DNA of 64,000 nucleotides from positions 62,001-126,000 of the forward strand of contig NYUD01000064.1 of assembly GCA_002683825.1 (NCBI GenBank), given 5' to 3'. Each line of letters starts with the position of its first letter. The stretch's first letter is position 1. Of the stretch, positions 42,798-51,807 are shown in pieces. Position numbers and translations under genes: made by a program. Under the pieces are notes generated by a model. That model did no database searches. It was not told the origin of the DNA and saw only the letters and a program-made list of their open reading frames with translations. Origin of the DNA: Planctomycetota bacterium. Its GTDB lineage: Bacteria > Planctomycetota > UBA1135 > GCA-002686595.

Positions 42798-44636
42798 CTA
42801 TCGCGCATCGGACGAGTACGGACGCGAGAAGTAGATCGGATTGCTGAAAGCGACCGCACGATCCTCGGCGTCGTAGATCTCGAAACGAACGAACGTGCCC
42901 CGCTCACCCGGCGCCACCGTGATGGAACGATGAAAGCTCGATCCCGTGACGGAGAACGTGCGCACGACCTCCCCCCCCAGGACCACCTGGACTCGCTCTC
43001 CGCCGCGCAGGCCGCGGGCCATCAACCGGACCTGCAACTCGTCCCGATCCGTCTCCACCTCAGCTCCCATGCGCTGGCCTGCGTCGGTGACCAGGTCCAG
43101 GTCGCCGTCGAACAGCACGAGGTCGCCGAAGAACACGCGTCCGGCACGCAGGCCCTCGATCAGGGCGGCTTTCGTGGGCTCCTGCGCGTACACCCAGCTG
43201 ATGAAGTTGTTCGGACTCGTACGCCAGCGCGCATCCGGGCCGCCGTGGGAATCGCTGACCCCGGTCCCGACCAGCCGCAATCCGGCGAGGGCGGCCTGGT
43301 CCCAGACCCACAGGTGATCGGTGAGCGAGGCTCCCGCACGGTCGCGATAGCCCACTTCGAGCAAATCCACGCCGAAAGCATCGTTCTTCAGGAGGATCTC
43401 GAGCTGCTGCTCGCGCGTCTTACGCCGCTCGCTTCCCGTCGGATTCACGCCGAACATGTGGTTCCAGGAAATCAACCCGCCGCGGGCGTGGGCCTCCTCG
43501 ACGGCGCGCTCGACGACGAGAGCCTTGAAGCCCTGTTCGTCGAAGAGCTCAGGGGCCTCGGGATCGAACCCCGCCTCCCGCGCCAGGGCGTCGTAGTCCA
43601 ACAGGCCCGTCTCGACGCTGAACTCGTTCAGGTGGCGCGCTGCGAACGAGACCTCCACGCCTTGCAGCTGGAGCGGAGGACCGTTCCCGAAACTCTCGAT
43701 CAACCGCGCCTGGTGCACGAAGGCCGGCGGGCCGTCGAGTTCCTGATCGATGCGCAGGTCATCGAGCACGATGCTCGCCCGCGCCCCACGGCGGGCCTCC
43801 ACACCGAAGGAGAGACCGAAGAGGCTGTGGTCTTCCCCCGGCAGGCCGGGAAGGAACGGAAACCCCGCCGCGGCATCCCTGCGAAGGTCCAGGGTGAACT
43901 CGTTCCAGCGCCCCGCCTCAAAGCTCAGCGGGATGTGGTAGACGTTGCCCTCACGCCACGCATCTCGATCATCCTGCACGAGCACGTAGCGCAACGCGTA
44001 GGCTTCGGGAACCTCTCCTCCACGCGGGGCATGCTCCGAGAGGTCGACGCGCAGGAACGCCCGGGCGTCCTCGTCCAGGGACTCGGGATAGAGACCGATA
44101 CGCACCGTCGGTCGAGAGGCGAGGGGGCGACGGTGCAGGAGCCTGCGCGTCTCGAAGGTCCAGCTGTAGGGCTGAAAGGCCCGTGTGTCCGCGCTGGTTT
44201 CCAGGCGCAGGGCACGCTCCCCTTCCCGAACCGGTTCCTCGACGAGCTCGGCCCGTCCTCCCGGAGCGCCGCGCAAGAGTCGCACGCCCTTCGTGTCGCT
44301 CTCGCGGCGCGCGAGCGCCAGCGACCAGGCTTCGCCCCGGGCCTGGGGCTCCTCGAAGGCCTCGAAACCAAAGCGACCGACGTGGTTGTACGAGGTGGCG
44401 CGAAAGTCGTGATCGCTCCACCAGATCACGTCCAGACCGAGCTGGGAGGCCTCAAAGGTGTGTGAATCGATGCTGGCGATCCCTTCGCTGTAGGGACCGT
44501 GGACGTGCAGCTGGCACGAATAGGCGACGCCCGTGAAGTCCGCGGCGGTGCCTCCCCTGCAGCCGTCGGGTAGGACGAACAGCGCGAGTCCCAGTAGGAC
44601 GGCGATGGCGATCGTGCGAGCGAGTCGCGCAGACAT
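42798..44636 (-). CDS. Secreted PHP-domain metal-dependent phosphoesterase (CehA/McbA-like)
   Basis: Predicted 612 residues from ATG 44636; ATG 44645 is equally possible. A signal peptide (TIAIAVLLGLALFVLPDGC) is followed by the PHP metal motif QLHVHGPYSEG (about 42-52) and WWSDHD (about 72). A beta-sandwich insertion (about 100-300, carbohydrate-binding-like) splits the PHP domain, which resumes with SWNHMFGVNP, LEVGYRD and GTGVSDSHGG, supplying the remaining metal ligands. A C-terminal beta domain ends the protein. The family hydrolyses phosphoesters or carbamates; the substrate is unknown. The gene is divergent from the glycosyltransferase with only 24 bases between start codons. Confidence 0.75.
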   Translation of the reverse strand: MSARLARTIAIAVLLGLALFVLPDGCRGGTAADFTGVAYSCQLHVHGPYSEGIASIDSHTFEASQLGLDVIWWSDHDFRATSYNHVGRFGFEAFEEPQARGEAWSLALARRESDTKGVRLLRGAPGGRAELVEEPVREGERALRLETSADTRAFQPYSWTFETRRLLHRRPLASRPTVRIGLYPESLDEDARAFLRVDLSEHAPRGGEVPEAYALRYVLVQDDRDAWREGNVYHIPLSFEAGRWNEFTLDLRRDAAAGFPFLPGLPGEDHSLFGLSFGVEARRGARASIVLDDLRIDQELDGPPAFVHQARLIESFGNGPPLQLQGVEVSFAARHLNEFSVETGLLDYDALAREAGFDPEAPELFDEQGFKALVVERAVEEAHARGGLISWNHMFGVNPTGSERRKTREQQLEILLKNDAFGVDLLEVGYRDRAGASLTDHLWVWDQAALAGLRLVGTGVSDSHGGPDARWRTSPNNFISWVYAQEPTKAALIEGLRAGRVFFGDLVLFDGDLDLVTDAGQRMGAEVETDRDELQVRLMARGLRGGERVQVVLGGEVVRTFSVTGSSFHRSITVAPGERGTFVRFEIYDAEDRAVAFSNPIYFSRPYSSDAR

Positions 44637-44660
44637 CGCAGGCATCGTACGATTCACACC

Positions 44661-45902
44661 ATGAAGCCGCGATGGGCATTGGCCGCGCTGGTCACGATTC
44701 TCGTCGCCGTACACGTCGCGATCACCGTCGCCCTGCCCCATCCGAGGTTCTGGGGGGACGAGGGACACTACCTCGAACTCGCGACGACCGAGGCCGGGGA
44801 GCCGGGCTGGAGCCTCTTGCCGGGGACCCTCGGGTTCGATCACCGGCCGCTCTTGAACGTACGTATCCTGTCGCTCTTCGCACCCGCGGTCTACCCGGCG
44901 ATCGCCTATATCAACATCCTCTTTCTCGTGGTTCTCGTCCTGTGCACGCACGCGACCGCGAAACACCTGGGGCTTTCGAAAGGCGCCGGGATGGGTGCGA
45001 CGGCGTTCCTGGCGTTCTTCCCGTGGCTCGGATTTCACGTGCACACGCTTTGGCCCGAGCTCCTGCACGCAGCGCTCTTCGCGGCGATCGTGCTCTTGTT
45101 TCTACGCTTTCTGGAGAGCGGTCGGATCCTCTTCTTGGTCCCCGCCGGAGTCGCCATGGGCTACGCGCTCTTCGCCAAGGGATCCCTGCAACCCTTCCTC
45201 ATCCTCTTTTTCGCCTTCATCGTGTGGAAGAGCCTGCGCTCCCCCCTGCAGCCGGCCCAACGCCTCGCCAGGTCGGCGATGGCCCTTCTCGCCTTCGCAA
45301 TACCGCTCCTTTTGGTCGTCCTTCCACAGCTCCTGGCCAACCAGCAACAAGGCCACGGCCTGCGCCTGGCCGCCAATCGCTGGTGGAACCTGGAGGTGGG
45401 CATCACCTCCTCGAAGGAGGTGAAGATCGGAGAGATCGACCGCGGGTACTGGATCGTCTCTCCCGATCGAGCGGAGCGTGAACGACAGGCCGAAGAGCGG
45501 ACACTCGACTATGTCACCGATACGGGCGTCTTGCGCGTGGGCTGGCAACAACTGGGCAAGCTCTGGAAGCTCCTGGCGAAGAAACCTTCGGGGTTCGAGC
45601 GCTCGCTGAACGATTTCGACCGCTGGGGCGAAACGGCGCCGGTCGGATTGAGGTCGCTCGAACTGCCGGCGCGCATCGCCTGGTACCTCTTGTGGGTGCT
45701 GGGAATCGCCGGCGTTGCCTGCCTGGCCCGCAAGAATCCCGGCTGGACATTTCTGGCCCTGATGTCCCTCGGTTACTTCATCGCGCTCGTGGCCGTACCC
45801 GTGAAAATCCGCTTCGCACTTCCGCTGGTTCAGCTGCTGGCGCTCTTCGCCGCCGGCGCCGGCGAAGAACTGTGGAGGAGATGCCGTCCGGCAAGGAACT
45901 AG
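44661..45902 (+). CDS. GT-C family membrane glycosyltransferase (ArnT/GT39-like)
   Basis: A 413-residue polytopic protein with about nine or ten transmembrane helices. The first periplasmic loop has PRFWGDEGHYLELA, the Asp-Glu pair that serves as catalytic and metal residues in ArnT, PMT and related lipid-linked-sugar transferases. A short soluble loop at about 250-310 precedes the last helices. Members use polyprenyl-phosphate sugars to modify lipid A or proteins. The acceptor is unknown. Its TAG overlaps the stop of the convergent lipoprotein gene at 45899-45902 (CTAG read on both strands). Confidence 0.72.
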   Translation: MKPRWALAALVTILVAVHVAITVALPHPRFWGDEGHYLELATTEAGEPGWSLLPGTLGFDHRPLLNVRILSLFAPAVYPAIAYINILFLVVLVLCTHATAKHLGLSKGAGMGATAFLAFFPWLGFHVHTLWPELLHAALFAAIVLLFLRFLESGRILFLVPAGVAMGYALFAKGSLQPFLILFFAFIVWKSLRSPLQPAQRLARSAMALLAFAIPLLLVVLPQLLANQQQGHGLRLAANRWWNLEVGITSSKEVKIGEIDRGYWIVSPDRAERERQAEERTLDYVTDTGVLRVGWQQLGKLWKLLAKKPSGFERSLNDFDRWGETAPVGLRSLELPARIAWYLLWVLGIAGVACLARKNPGWTFLALMSLGYFIALVAVPVKIRFALPLVQLLALFAAGAGEELWRRCRPARN

Positions 45903-47269
45903 CGCACGTAGCCCAAACGGCGCAACTCCTCCAGCTGGGCCTCGTCAAAGACCGCAGCGTCCCCTAGGGAGCCCTCGGCACGGGCCTTTTCCCAGGCTCG
46001 TAACCGTTGAGCGAGGGGGTGGGAGCTCTGAAAACCTGCCTGCCACAGGTTCTTTCTCTCTTCCCCGTCGCTGCGGCGATCAAAGAGCTCGTAGGAGTCG
46101 CTGGGTTCGTCGTGGATCAGCTTGAGGTCGTTGACGATCACGGCGGTCTTGTGCGCGACCTTGTCGGCCGCCCGTGGGTTCCGCGCTTCGGCGCCCGGAT
46201 CGGCGTTGCCGAACGACACTTCGGCAAAGACCGGTCGGTTCAGGTGCACGCCCTTGCCCTCGCAGAGGAGAGGCGCCAGCGAGGTTCCTTCCCAGCCCGG
46301 AAGGCGCGGCAAACCGGCCAGCTGGGCGATCGTCGGTGCGACGTCGAGCAACGATACGGGCTCTGGAACGACGCGGGGTTCGATACGGGAGGGCAGCGAG
46401 ATGATCAGCGGTACCCGCAGGAGCTCGTCGTAGAGCGTGCGCGTGTGGCCGATCCAACCGTGCTCCATCAATTCCTCGCCGTGGTCGGCGGTGAAGACGA
46501 CGAGCGTGTCCTCCGCCAACCCGTGCTCAGCGAGCGCATCCAAGAGCCTGCCGACATGGAAGTCGGTAAAGGCGATCTCCTCGCGGTAGAGATCGCGCAG
46601 ATGCTCCACGTCGGCCTGAGCCAGCTCCCCTCGCAGGTCGCGTAGACTCCAGATCTCCATTCCTGAAGCCACCGGCCCCTCGTAGTCGCCGGTGTGCGCA
46701 AAGCGCTTGTGCTGGTGGTAGGCGAAGTGGGGATCGAAGTAATGGACGAAGAGAAAGAAGCGCTCGTCCGTCCGCCGTTCCAGAAAGGCGAGCGCCTGAT
46801 CGGTGACCTTCCTGGAGGAGATGCCCTCGTGTCCGGCGATCGCCGAGCCGTCGAAGGTGTCGAAACCCTGCCCGTATCCGTGCTCGGTCGTGATCAAGAA
46901 ATGACTGATCACGGCATGGGTCTCGAACCCGCAGGCCTGCGCATGCTCGGCCAGGGTCGCCACGCTTTCGTTCAACCGGTCGGTCAGGCGCCGAACGCCG
47001 TGGCGGGAAGGCATGACGCCCGTGAAGAGCGAAGCGATGGACGGTTTGGTCCAGGGAGCCGTCGAAAAGGCCCTTTCGAACAGCACGCCCTCGCGGGCAA
47101 GGCGATCGATGCTCGGCGAACGGGTCGGACCGCCGTAGGCACCGAGGTGTTCGGCGCCCAGGGTGTCGATCACGATCACCAGCACGTTTTGCGCAGGCTC
47201 CGTCCGGGGCCGCGTGCAACCCGACACCAGTAACGCGCCCAACGCGATTCGAGACAGGCAACGGCTCAT
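45899..47269 (-). CDS. Sulfatase-like lipoprotein of the alkaline phosphatase superfamily, Thr nucleophile
   Basis: Predicted 456 residues from ATG 47269, with AGGA 8 bases upstream; ATG 47278 adds three. The lipobox ALLVSGC anchors it. The metal site VLVIVIDTLGAEHLGAYG, the later FTADHGEELMEHGWIGHT and the closing LRRLGYVR tail are typical of the sulfatase clan. The nucleophile region reads APWTKPSIASLFTG: Thr stands where sulfatases carry Cys or Ser of CxPxR, and Ile replaces the Arg. A formylglycine cannot form, so it is more likely a phosphodiesterase or phosphotransferase than a true sulfatase. Confidence 0.75.
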   Translation of the reverse strand: MSRCLSRIALGALLVSGCTRPRTEPAQNVLVIVIDTLGAEHLGAYGGPTRSPSIDRLAREGVLFERAFSTAPWTKPSIASLFTGVMPSRHGVRRLTDRLNESVATLAEHAQACGFETHAVISHFLITTEHGYGQGFDTFDGSAIAGHEGISSRKVTDQALAFLERRTDERFFLFVHYFDPHFAYHQHKRFAHTGDYEGPVASGMEIWSLRDLRGELAQADVEHLRDLYREEIAFTDFHVGRLLDALAEHGLAEDTLVVFTADHGEELMEHGWIGHTRTLYDELLRVPLIISLPSRIEPRVVPEPVSLLDVAPTIAQLAGLPRLPGWEGTSLAPLLCEGKGVHLNRPVFAEVSFGNADPGAEARNPRAADKVAHKTAVIVNDLKLIHDEPSDSYELFDRRSDGEERKNLWQAGFQSSHPLAQRLRAWEKARAEGSLGDAAVFDEAQLEELRRLGYVR

Positions 47270-47879
47270 CTCAGCCATCCTGCTCCGGCGCCCGAGAGAG
47301 ATCGCGGGGTCGCGTGGCCGGGGTTTCCACGCCCCCCAGGCTCGCGGCTTCGGAGATCGAGGAGAAGCGCCGCAGAAGACGTGCAGCAGCTTCGTCACCG
47401 CCCGCAAGCCCGAAGCTGTGGTCCAGTCCCTGTGCGCGCCGTCCACGGGCCTCTTCATCCGGGTGAAGTTGGTGCTGCGCACGAGGGGGGCGACGAGAGG
47501 ATCCCCTCTCCGATGCGGCTCTCCCCGCCCGTGAACAGACCTTGTCGCGAGGGAAGAGCCCCTTACGCCCGATTCTCCCATGGCCCCATTTGTAGGGGGC
47601 AGGGCCCGCAGCGCAAGGCGCAGCGAAAAAGAGCCGTCGAGACCGCCATGCAAAAAGGCCCCCCGGGTCGAATGCCTCCCTAGAAGGCAGGCGCATTCCC
47701 TCGAAATGAATGCGAGGGAATTTCCGCCGGCATCTTCCCCGCCTCCACCCCCCCTTCGGTCGGTTCCGCGGAAACAGATCCGTAAATCCCGACGACCCCG
47801 CTCCCGACCCGTCGCGGACCTGCGCATTCGGAGGTAACCTCGTGAGCGCCGCCTCCCCCCCACCTCGTACCTCGAGTTC
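47270..47879. other. 610-base intergenic region without a supported gene
   Basis: Between the start codons of the divergent lipoprotein gene and the FG-GAP/TPR gene. Open frames here lack a ribosome site, recognisable domains and sensible composition. The only structure seen is a perfect 9-base inverted repeat, ATTCCCTCG (47695-47703) and CGAGGGAAT (47713-47721), around AAATGAATG, which could be an operator or RNA hairpin. GGAGG at 47830-47834 lies too far from the next ATG to serve as its ribosome site. Confidence 0.5.
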
Positions 47880-49709
47880 ATGGAGTCCTTGCTGACCCTC
47901 TACCTCTTGGCTGGCCCTCTGCTGCTTGTCGTACAGCCCGGCCAGGCTCCCCAGGAGACCGAGCCCCGGACGAGTCAGAGTCGTCCATCGGACCGCGCAA
48001 CGAAACAGGCCGAAGATTTTGCCCACGCGCGGGCCGCAATGCGTAGGGGAGACTTCGAGAGCGCAACGCGGGAGCTGACGAAGATCACGGAGGAGCACGC
48101 CGATCACGCGAGCGCCTGGTTCCTCCTGGGATACTCGCTGCAGATGCTCGGCGAGCTGGAACAGGCCCTGAAAGCCGACGTCCAGGCTTCGCGCTTCCCG
48201 AAGACGCGCGCCTCGGCGCTCTACAACGCCGCGTGCGCTTGCGCGCAGCTGGGATGGATCGAGGAGGCGTTCGACTGGTTGGAAAAATCGACCGACGCGG
48301 GCTACTTCAACCCCAGCCTCATGGCGACGGATCCGGATCTCGATCCGTTGCGCAAGTACAAACGCTTCGAGGCCTTTCTCGCTCCACCCAAGCCGTCCAG
48401 GTTCTTCGGGGAAGACGTGCGACTTTTGTACATGCTGGAGGGCGAAGCGGCGAACGACCAATTCGGCTGGGAAGGCCGCAACGCGGGCGATGTCGATGCG
48501 GACGGGGTTGCCGACTTCATCGTCTCAGCACCGTACAAATGCTCGGAAACGGTCGGGGAGAGCGGCGACGGAGCCAACGCCGGGAAGATCTATGTTTACT
48601 CCGGCGCGACCGGCAAACAAATCCTCAAGCGGGCCGGTCAACCCGGCGAATTCTTCGGCATCGGCATAGACACCGCGGGAGACCAGAATCGCGACGGGTA
48701 TGCGGACCTCCTCATCGGCGCCACCAATTGGAGTTACGGCATCGGACGGGCCTACGTGCTCTCGGGGAAGACCGGCGAAACGTTGCTCGAACTGAAATCC
48801 GAGGAGCCCGAAGACGCCTTCGGTTGGCGCGTTTCTTCCAGTGGAGATTGGAACGGCGACGGTGTGCCCGAGTATCTCATCGGTGCTCCCAACAGCGACC
48901 ACACCGCCGAGGACGGCGGATGCGTGTATCTCTTCTCGGGCAAGGATGGCGAGCTTCTGTGGAGCGCGTCGGGACAAGAACGGGACGGGGGATTCGGCAG
49001 CTGCGTCGCAGCGTCGCGGCATTGTGATCAAAAACTGATGGTGATCGGGTCGGGCAACGCGGGCCTGAGAAACCGTGGGCGCGTCTTCGTTTACCGCTAC
49101 GCGAGCGAGCAGGCGCAAGAGGTCTTCACCTTCGAAGCAGACGACACGGGCATCAGTCTGGGGCGTTTCGTTTCCATTCCGGGGGATGTCGACGGTGATG
49201 GGCACATCGACATCTATGCTTCGGACTGGGAAAACTGCGCCCGCGGCCGCTGCACGGGTCGCGCCTACGTGTTCTCCGGAAAGACGGGCGAGCGCATTCT
49301 GACCCTCACCGGGGAATCGGCAGGAGACGGATTCGGCGGTTCCGGCCCGGGTATCGCGGGTGATTCCGACGGCGACGGCTGTGCCGACCTGATTGTAGGC
49401 GCCTGGAAGAACGAAGAGGGCGGCGCTACCGCGGGCAAGGCATACCTCTACTCGGGACGAACGGGCCGACTGATACGCTCCTACGCCTGCAACGTCTCGC
49501 GCACCACGTTCGGCTTCGACGCCGTGGGGTTGGGCGATCTCGACGGCGACGGCGGCATCGACTTCTTGATCACCGCCGCCTGGAGCCGAGGCATCGGAGA
49601 GAAGGCCGGCCGCGTCTTTGTCATTGCCGGCCCGACGCCGCGGCCGCTGGCCGACGGGGGCTCTCCTTCCCACGTGACTCCCACGTCGATCGGCACGGAC
49701 GACCGCTAG
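47880..49709 (+). CDS. Secreted TPR plus FG-GAP beta-propeller protein
   Basis: A 609-residue protein with an N-terminal hydrophobic signal (LLTLYLLAGPLLLVVQPG). Two or three TPR-like helices follow at about 48-165 (ARAAMRRGDFESATRELTKI, ALYNAACACAQLGWIEEAFD). Seven FG-GAP/integrin-alpha-type repeats fill about 180-590, each with a calcium loop (DVDADGVAD, DQNRDGYAD, DWNGDGVPE, DVDGDGHID, DSDGDGCAD, DLDGDGGID) and LIGA or YVFSGKTG strands. Extracellular binding is likely. The combination of TPR and propeller in one secreted chain is uncommon. A hairpin follows the stop codon. Confidence 0.75.
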   Translation: MESLLTLYLLAGPLLLVVQPGQAPQETEPRTSQSRPSDRATKQAEDFAHARAAMRRGDFESATRELTKITEEHADHASAWFLLGYSLQMLGELEQALKADVQASRFPKTRASALYNAACACAQLGWIEEAFDWLEKSTDAGYFNPSLMATDPDLDPLRKYKRFEAFLAPPKPSRFFGEDVRLLYMLEGEAANDQFGWEGRNAGDVDADGVADFIVSAPYKCSETVGESGDGANAGKIYVYSGATGKQILKRAGQPGEFFGIGIDTAGDQNRDGYADLLIGATNWSYGIGRAYVLSGKTGETLLELKSEEPEDAFGWRVSSSGDWNGDGVPEYLIGAPNSDHTAEDGGCVYLFSGKDGELLWSASGQERDGGFGSCVAASRHCDQKLMVIGSGNAGLRNRGRVFVYRYASEQAQEVFTFEADDTGISLGRFVSIPGDVDGDGHIDIYASDWENCARGRCTGRAYVFSGKTGERILTLTGESAGDGFGGSGPGIAGDSDGDGCADLIVGAWKNEEGGATAGKAYLYSGRTGRLIRSYACNVSRTTFGFDAVGLGDLDGDGGIDFLITAAWSRGIGEKAGRVFVIAGPTPRPLADGGSPSHVTPTSIGTDDR

Positions 49710-49747
49710 GCTGCCAGGATCTCCCGCCGCTCGCCGAAGGCGGGCCG

Positions 49748-49764
49748 CGAACCCGAAAGGTTCG
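49748..49764. terminator. Hairpin between convergent FG-GAP/TPR and pus10 genes
   Basis: CGAACC (49748-49753) pairs with GGTTCG (49759-49764) around CGAAA, with further GCCG/CGGC-type pairing outside. It lies in the 91-base gap between two convergent stops. No T-tract is present. Confidence 0.45.
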
Positions 49765-49800
49765 GCTTGCGGCGTTCAGGGAGCGCAGCCGCGCAGGTAG

Positions 49801-50625
49801 CTAGAGCCCGGACCCGAAGACCGGCGGCGCCGTGTACTCCCGGATCTCGCTCCCCTCTTCGTCGAGGATGTCCAGGACGTCCAGCTGAACGCAGCGGCAG
49901 GGAACCTCGAGCAACGTAGCCAGGGAGGGAGTCGTCTGGCCGTCCTCCCCCGAAAGCACTTCCTTGACGTACGTCCCGTGCTGGGTCCGCATGCGCACGC
50001 GAAAGTGCCCGGGGGGCTCGGCCTCGGGTTCGATCTCGAGGAACTCGACCCAGCGCTCGCGGTCCTTCACGACCCGGCGATGGGCGACGCGCTGGGGCGT
50101 CTTCTGCAGCACCTGGAGGCGCTTGCCGATGAAGTCGAGCCGACCCATGTCTACGGCTCCTTCCACCTCGACGAGGGCGCCGTATTCCTTCGAGTGGGGC
50201 GTTTCCTTGAGATAGGCGATACGCGCCCTTTCGGTCCAGTGCAGCCCCAGGACCTCGAGCGTCCCCTCGTTACGCCGATTGATCTCGGCTTCGAGCTCGG
50301 CCAGATCCACGTCGTGGTTCTTGGGTCCGATCAGCTCGAGCACGAAGGGCCGCCCCGTCCCGAGCATGCGCACATCCACATCCTCGCGGCCGGCGCCGTG
50401 GAACTTGTTCTTGCGCGTCCCGAAGGCCTTGCCGGCCACCCACGCGATGAGCTCTTGCACCGATTCGCGTGTCAGCTTCCCGAATCCCTCACAGCGCTGA
50501 CAGGCACGGCGTCGGCGCGGATGCCCCTTGCACTCGGGGCAGAAGAAGATCGTCTGCGGCAAACCCCGCGAGAACTTGCGGTAACGTCCTTCGAGATAGA
50601 TCTTGGCCCGAGGAATCTGGTTCAT
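49801..50625 (-). CDS. pus10: Pus10-type tRNA pseudouridine synthase, catalytic core with zinc-ribbon insert
   Basis: Predicted 274 residues from ATG 50625; the frame allows 19 more. Pus10 makes pseudouridine 54 and 55 in archaeal tRNA. Here EGRYRKFSRGLPQT (12-25) and HGAGREDVDVRMLGTGRPFVLE (76-97) match the family catalytic region, with Asp82 the probable nucleophile; GTYVKEVLSGEDGQTTPSLA near the C-terminus is the conserved final motif. The N-terminal THUMP-containing domain (over 100 residues) of archaeal Pus10 is missing. Instead a CPEC/CQRC zinc ribbon (Cys29, 32, 42, 45, DnaJ-like CxxCxGxG) is inserted after the first motif. The protein ends in PVFGSGL. It may supply Psi55 in place of TruB (inference). 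Confidence 0.85.
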   Translation of the reverse strand: MNQIPRAKIYLEGRYRKFSRGLPQTIFFCPECKGHPRRRRACQRCEGFGKLTRESVQELIAWVAGKAFGTRKNKFHGAGREDVDVRMLGTGRPFVLELIGPKNHDVDLAELEAEINRRNEGTLEVLGLHWTERARIAYLKETPHSKEYGALVEVEGAVDMGRLDFIGKRLQVLQKTPQRVAHRRVVKDRERWVEFLEIEPEAEPPGHFRVRMRTQHGTYVKEVLSGEDGQTTPSLATLLEVPCRCVQLDVLDILDEEGSEIREYTAPPVFGSGL

Positions 50626-50790
50626 ACGCTCGAATTCGCGGCTCGTCCACGCTCCCCTTCGGATCTCCGCGCCTGGATTCAAGCGGGAAAGGGGCGCAGG
50701 ATCATAGCGGCCGGGAGCGGCTCATCAAGCCCGCCCACAATTGAGATTCCGGCGTGAACTGCCCGTCGGTGCCGGATAGGTTGGCGCGCC

Positions 50791-51807
50791 ATGCATCCCG
50801 TCATTTTTGAACTCCCCCTCGTGGGCTTTCCCATCCGCAGCTTCGGCGTGACCGTGGCCGCCGGAATCCTGCTGGGAATCTGGGTCTGGGGCCGCCTGAG
50901 CGAGCGCCACGGCGATGATCCCGAGAAAGACCCCGCCAGGGTCTCCCAGGTCGCCCTGTGGGTCGTGGTCGGCGTTCTCGTGGGAGCTCGCCTGATGTAC
51001 GTCGTGGTCGAGTCCTCGCGCTACCTCGCCAGCGACGTGACCGGCGAGCAGGTCGAACACTGGCGCTCGGGCCTGGCCCCCGCCTCCACCCCCGCCCAGA
51101 TCGAAGAGCGGGACCACGTCCTGGAGGTCGCCGTCGGGCACGATTTTCTCGACGATCCGTTCAAGGTCTTTCTCATCTGGCAGGGTGGGCTCGTGATGTA
51201 CGGGGGCATGATCGGCGGCATCCTCTTCGGGATCTTGGCCTCCCGCTCCCAGGGCCTGAAGGTCTGGAACACCCTTGACATGGCCATGATCGGCGCCTTT
51301 CTGGGTCTGTCGATCGGGCGCTGGGGATGCCTCCTGGTCGGTGACGACTACGGCGCCGCCGTGCCCGAGGGCTACACCGACTCGATGCGGCCGATCGCGT
51401 TTCAGAATGGCGGCGAAATCGGCCCCTTGACGATCCGCGTGCCGGATGCCGACTGGCTCACCCTCCATTCGGAGAGTCTCTTCGATTCCTCCCTGGCAGG
51501 ACAGACGCTGTGGGCTACCCAGCCGTGGATGAGCATCAACGCCGCCATCATCGCCCTGGTGGGTTACCTGGTCTTGAAGCGGCGTACGTGGTGCGGGCAG
51601 GCGGCGGGCATCATGTTGGCGCAATACGCCATCATGCGTTTCACGATCGAGTTCTTCCGCGGCGATAAGATCCGCGGGCTGTGGTTCTCCAACACACTCT
51701 CCACTTCGCAACTGATTTCGTTCCTGGGATTGGCCGTCGCCGCGTACCTGATCTGGAAGCGCCCCGGTCCCTCACCGCCCGAGCTGGCAAGGCTGCATGG
51801 CGCGTGA
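50791..51807 (+). CDS. lgt: Prolipoprotein diacylglyceryl transferase
   Basis: A 338-residue membrane enzyme that moves diacylglycerol from phosphatidylglycerol onto the lipobox cysteine of prolipoproteins. Signature segments are the opening FELPLVGFPIRSFGV, GGLVMYGGMIGG (catalytic His of the usual HGG replaced by Tyr, as in many Lgt), and the Lgt signature as GAFLGLSIGRWGCLLVGDDYG, where GRxGNFxNxExxG normally stands. About seven transmembrane helices are seen. A loop of about 30 residues (YLASDVTGEQVEHW onward) is longer than in E. coli. The window encodes several lipoprotein substrates. Its TGA overlaps the next GTG. Confidence 0.9.
   Translation: MHPVIFELPLVGFPIRSFGVTVAAGILLGIWVWGRLSERHGDDPEKDPARVSQVALWVVVGVLVGARLMYVVVESSRYLASDVTGEQVEHWRSGLAPASTPAQIEERDHVLEVAVGHDFLDDPFKVFLIWQGGLVMYGGMIGGILFGILASRSQGLKVWNTLDMAMIGAFLGLSIGRWGCLLVGDDYGAAVPEGYTDSMRPIAFQNGGEIGPLTIRVPDADWLTLHSESLFDSSLAGQTLWATQPWMSINAAIIALVGYLVLKRRTWCGQAAGIMLAQYAIMRFTIEFFRGDKIRGLWFSNTLSTSQLISFLGLAVAAYLIWKRPGPSPPELARLHGA

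Noticed and set aside
42774..44465. 563-codon plus-strand open frame inside the PHP gene
   Set aside because: No start signal or domain; the minus-strand PHP motifs are intact.
47271..48461. 396-codon minus-strand frame upstream of the sulfatase-like gene
   Set aside because: Overlaps the FG-GAP/TPR gene and has no signal, domain or ribosome site.
50739..50749. AATTGAGATTC upstream of lgt, identical to one arm of the apbE palindrome
   Set aside because: Only a half site; the complementary arm is absent, so operator function is unlikely.
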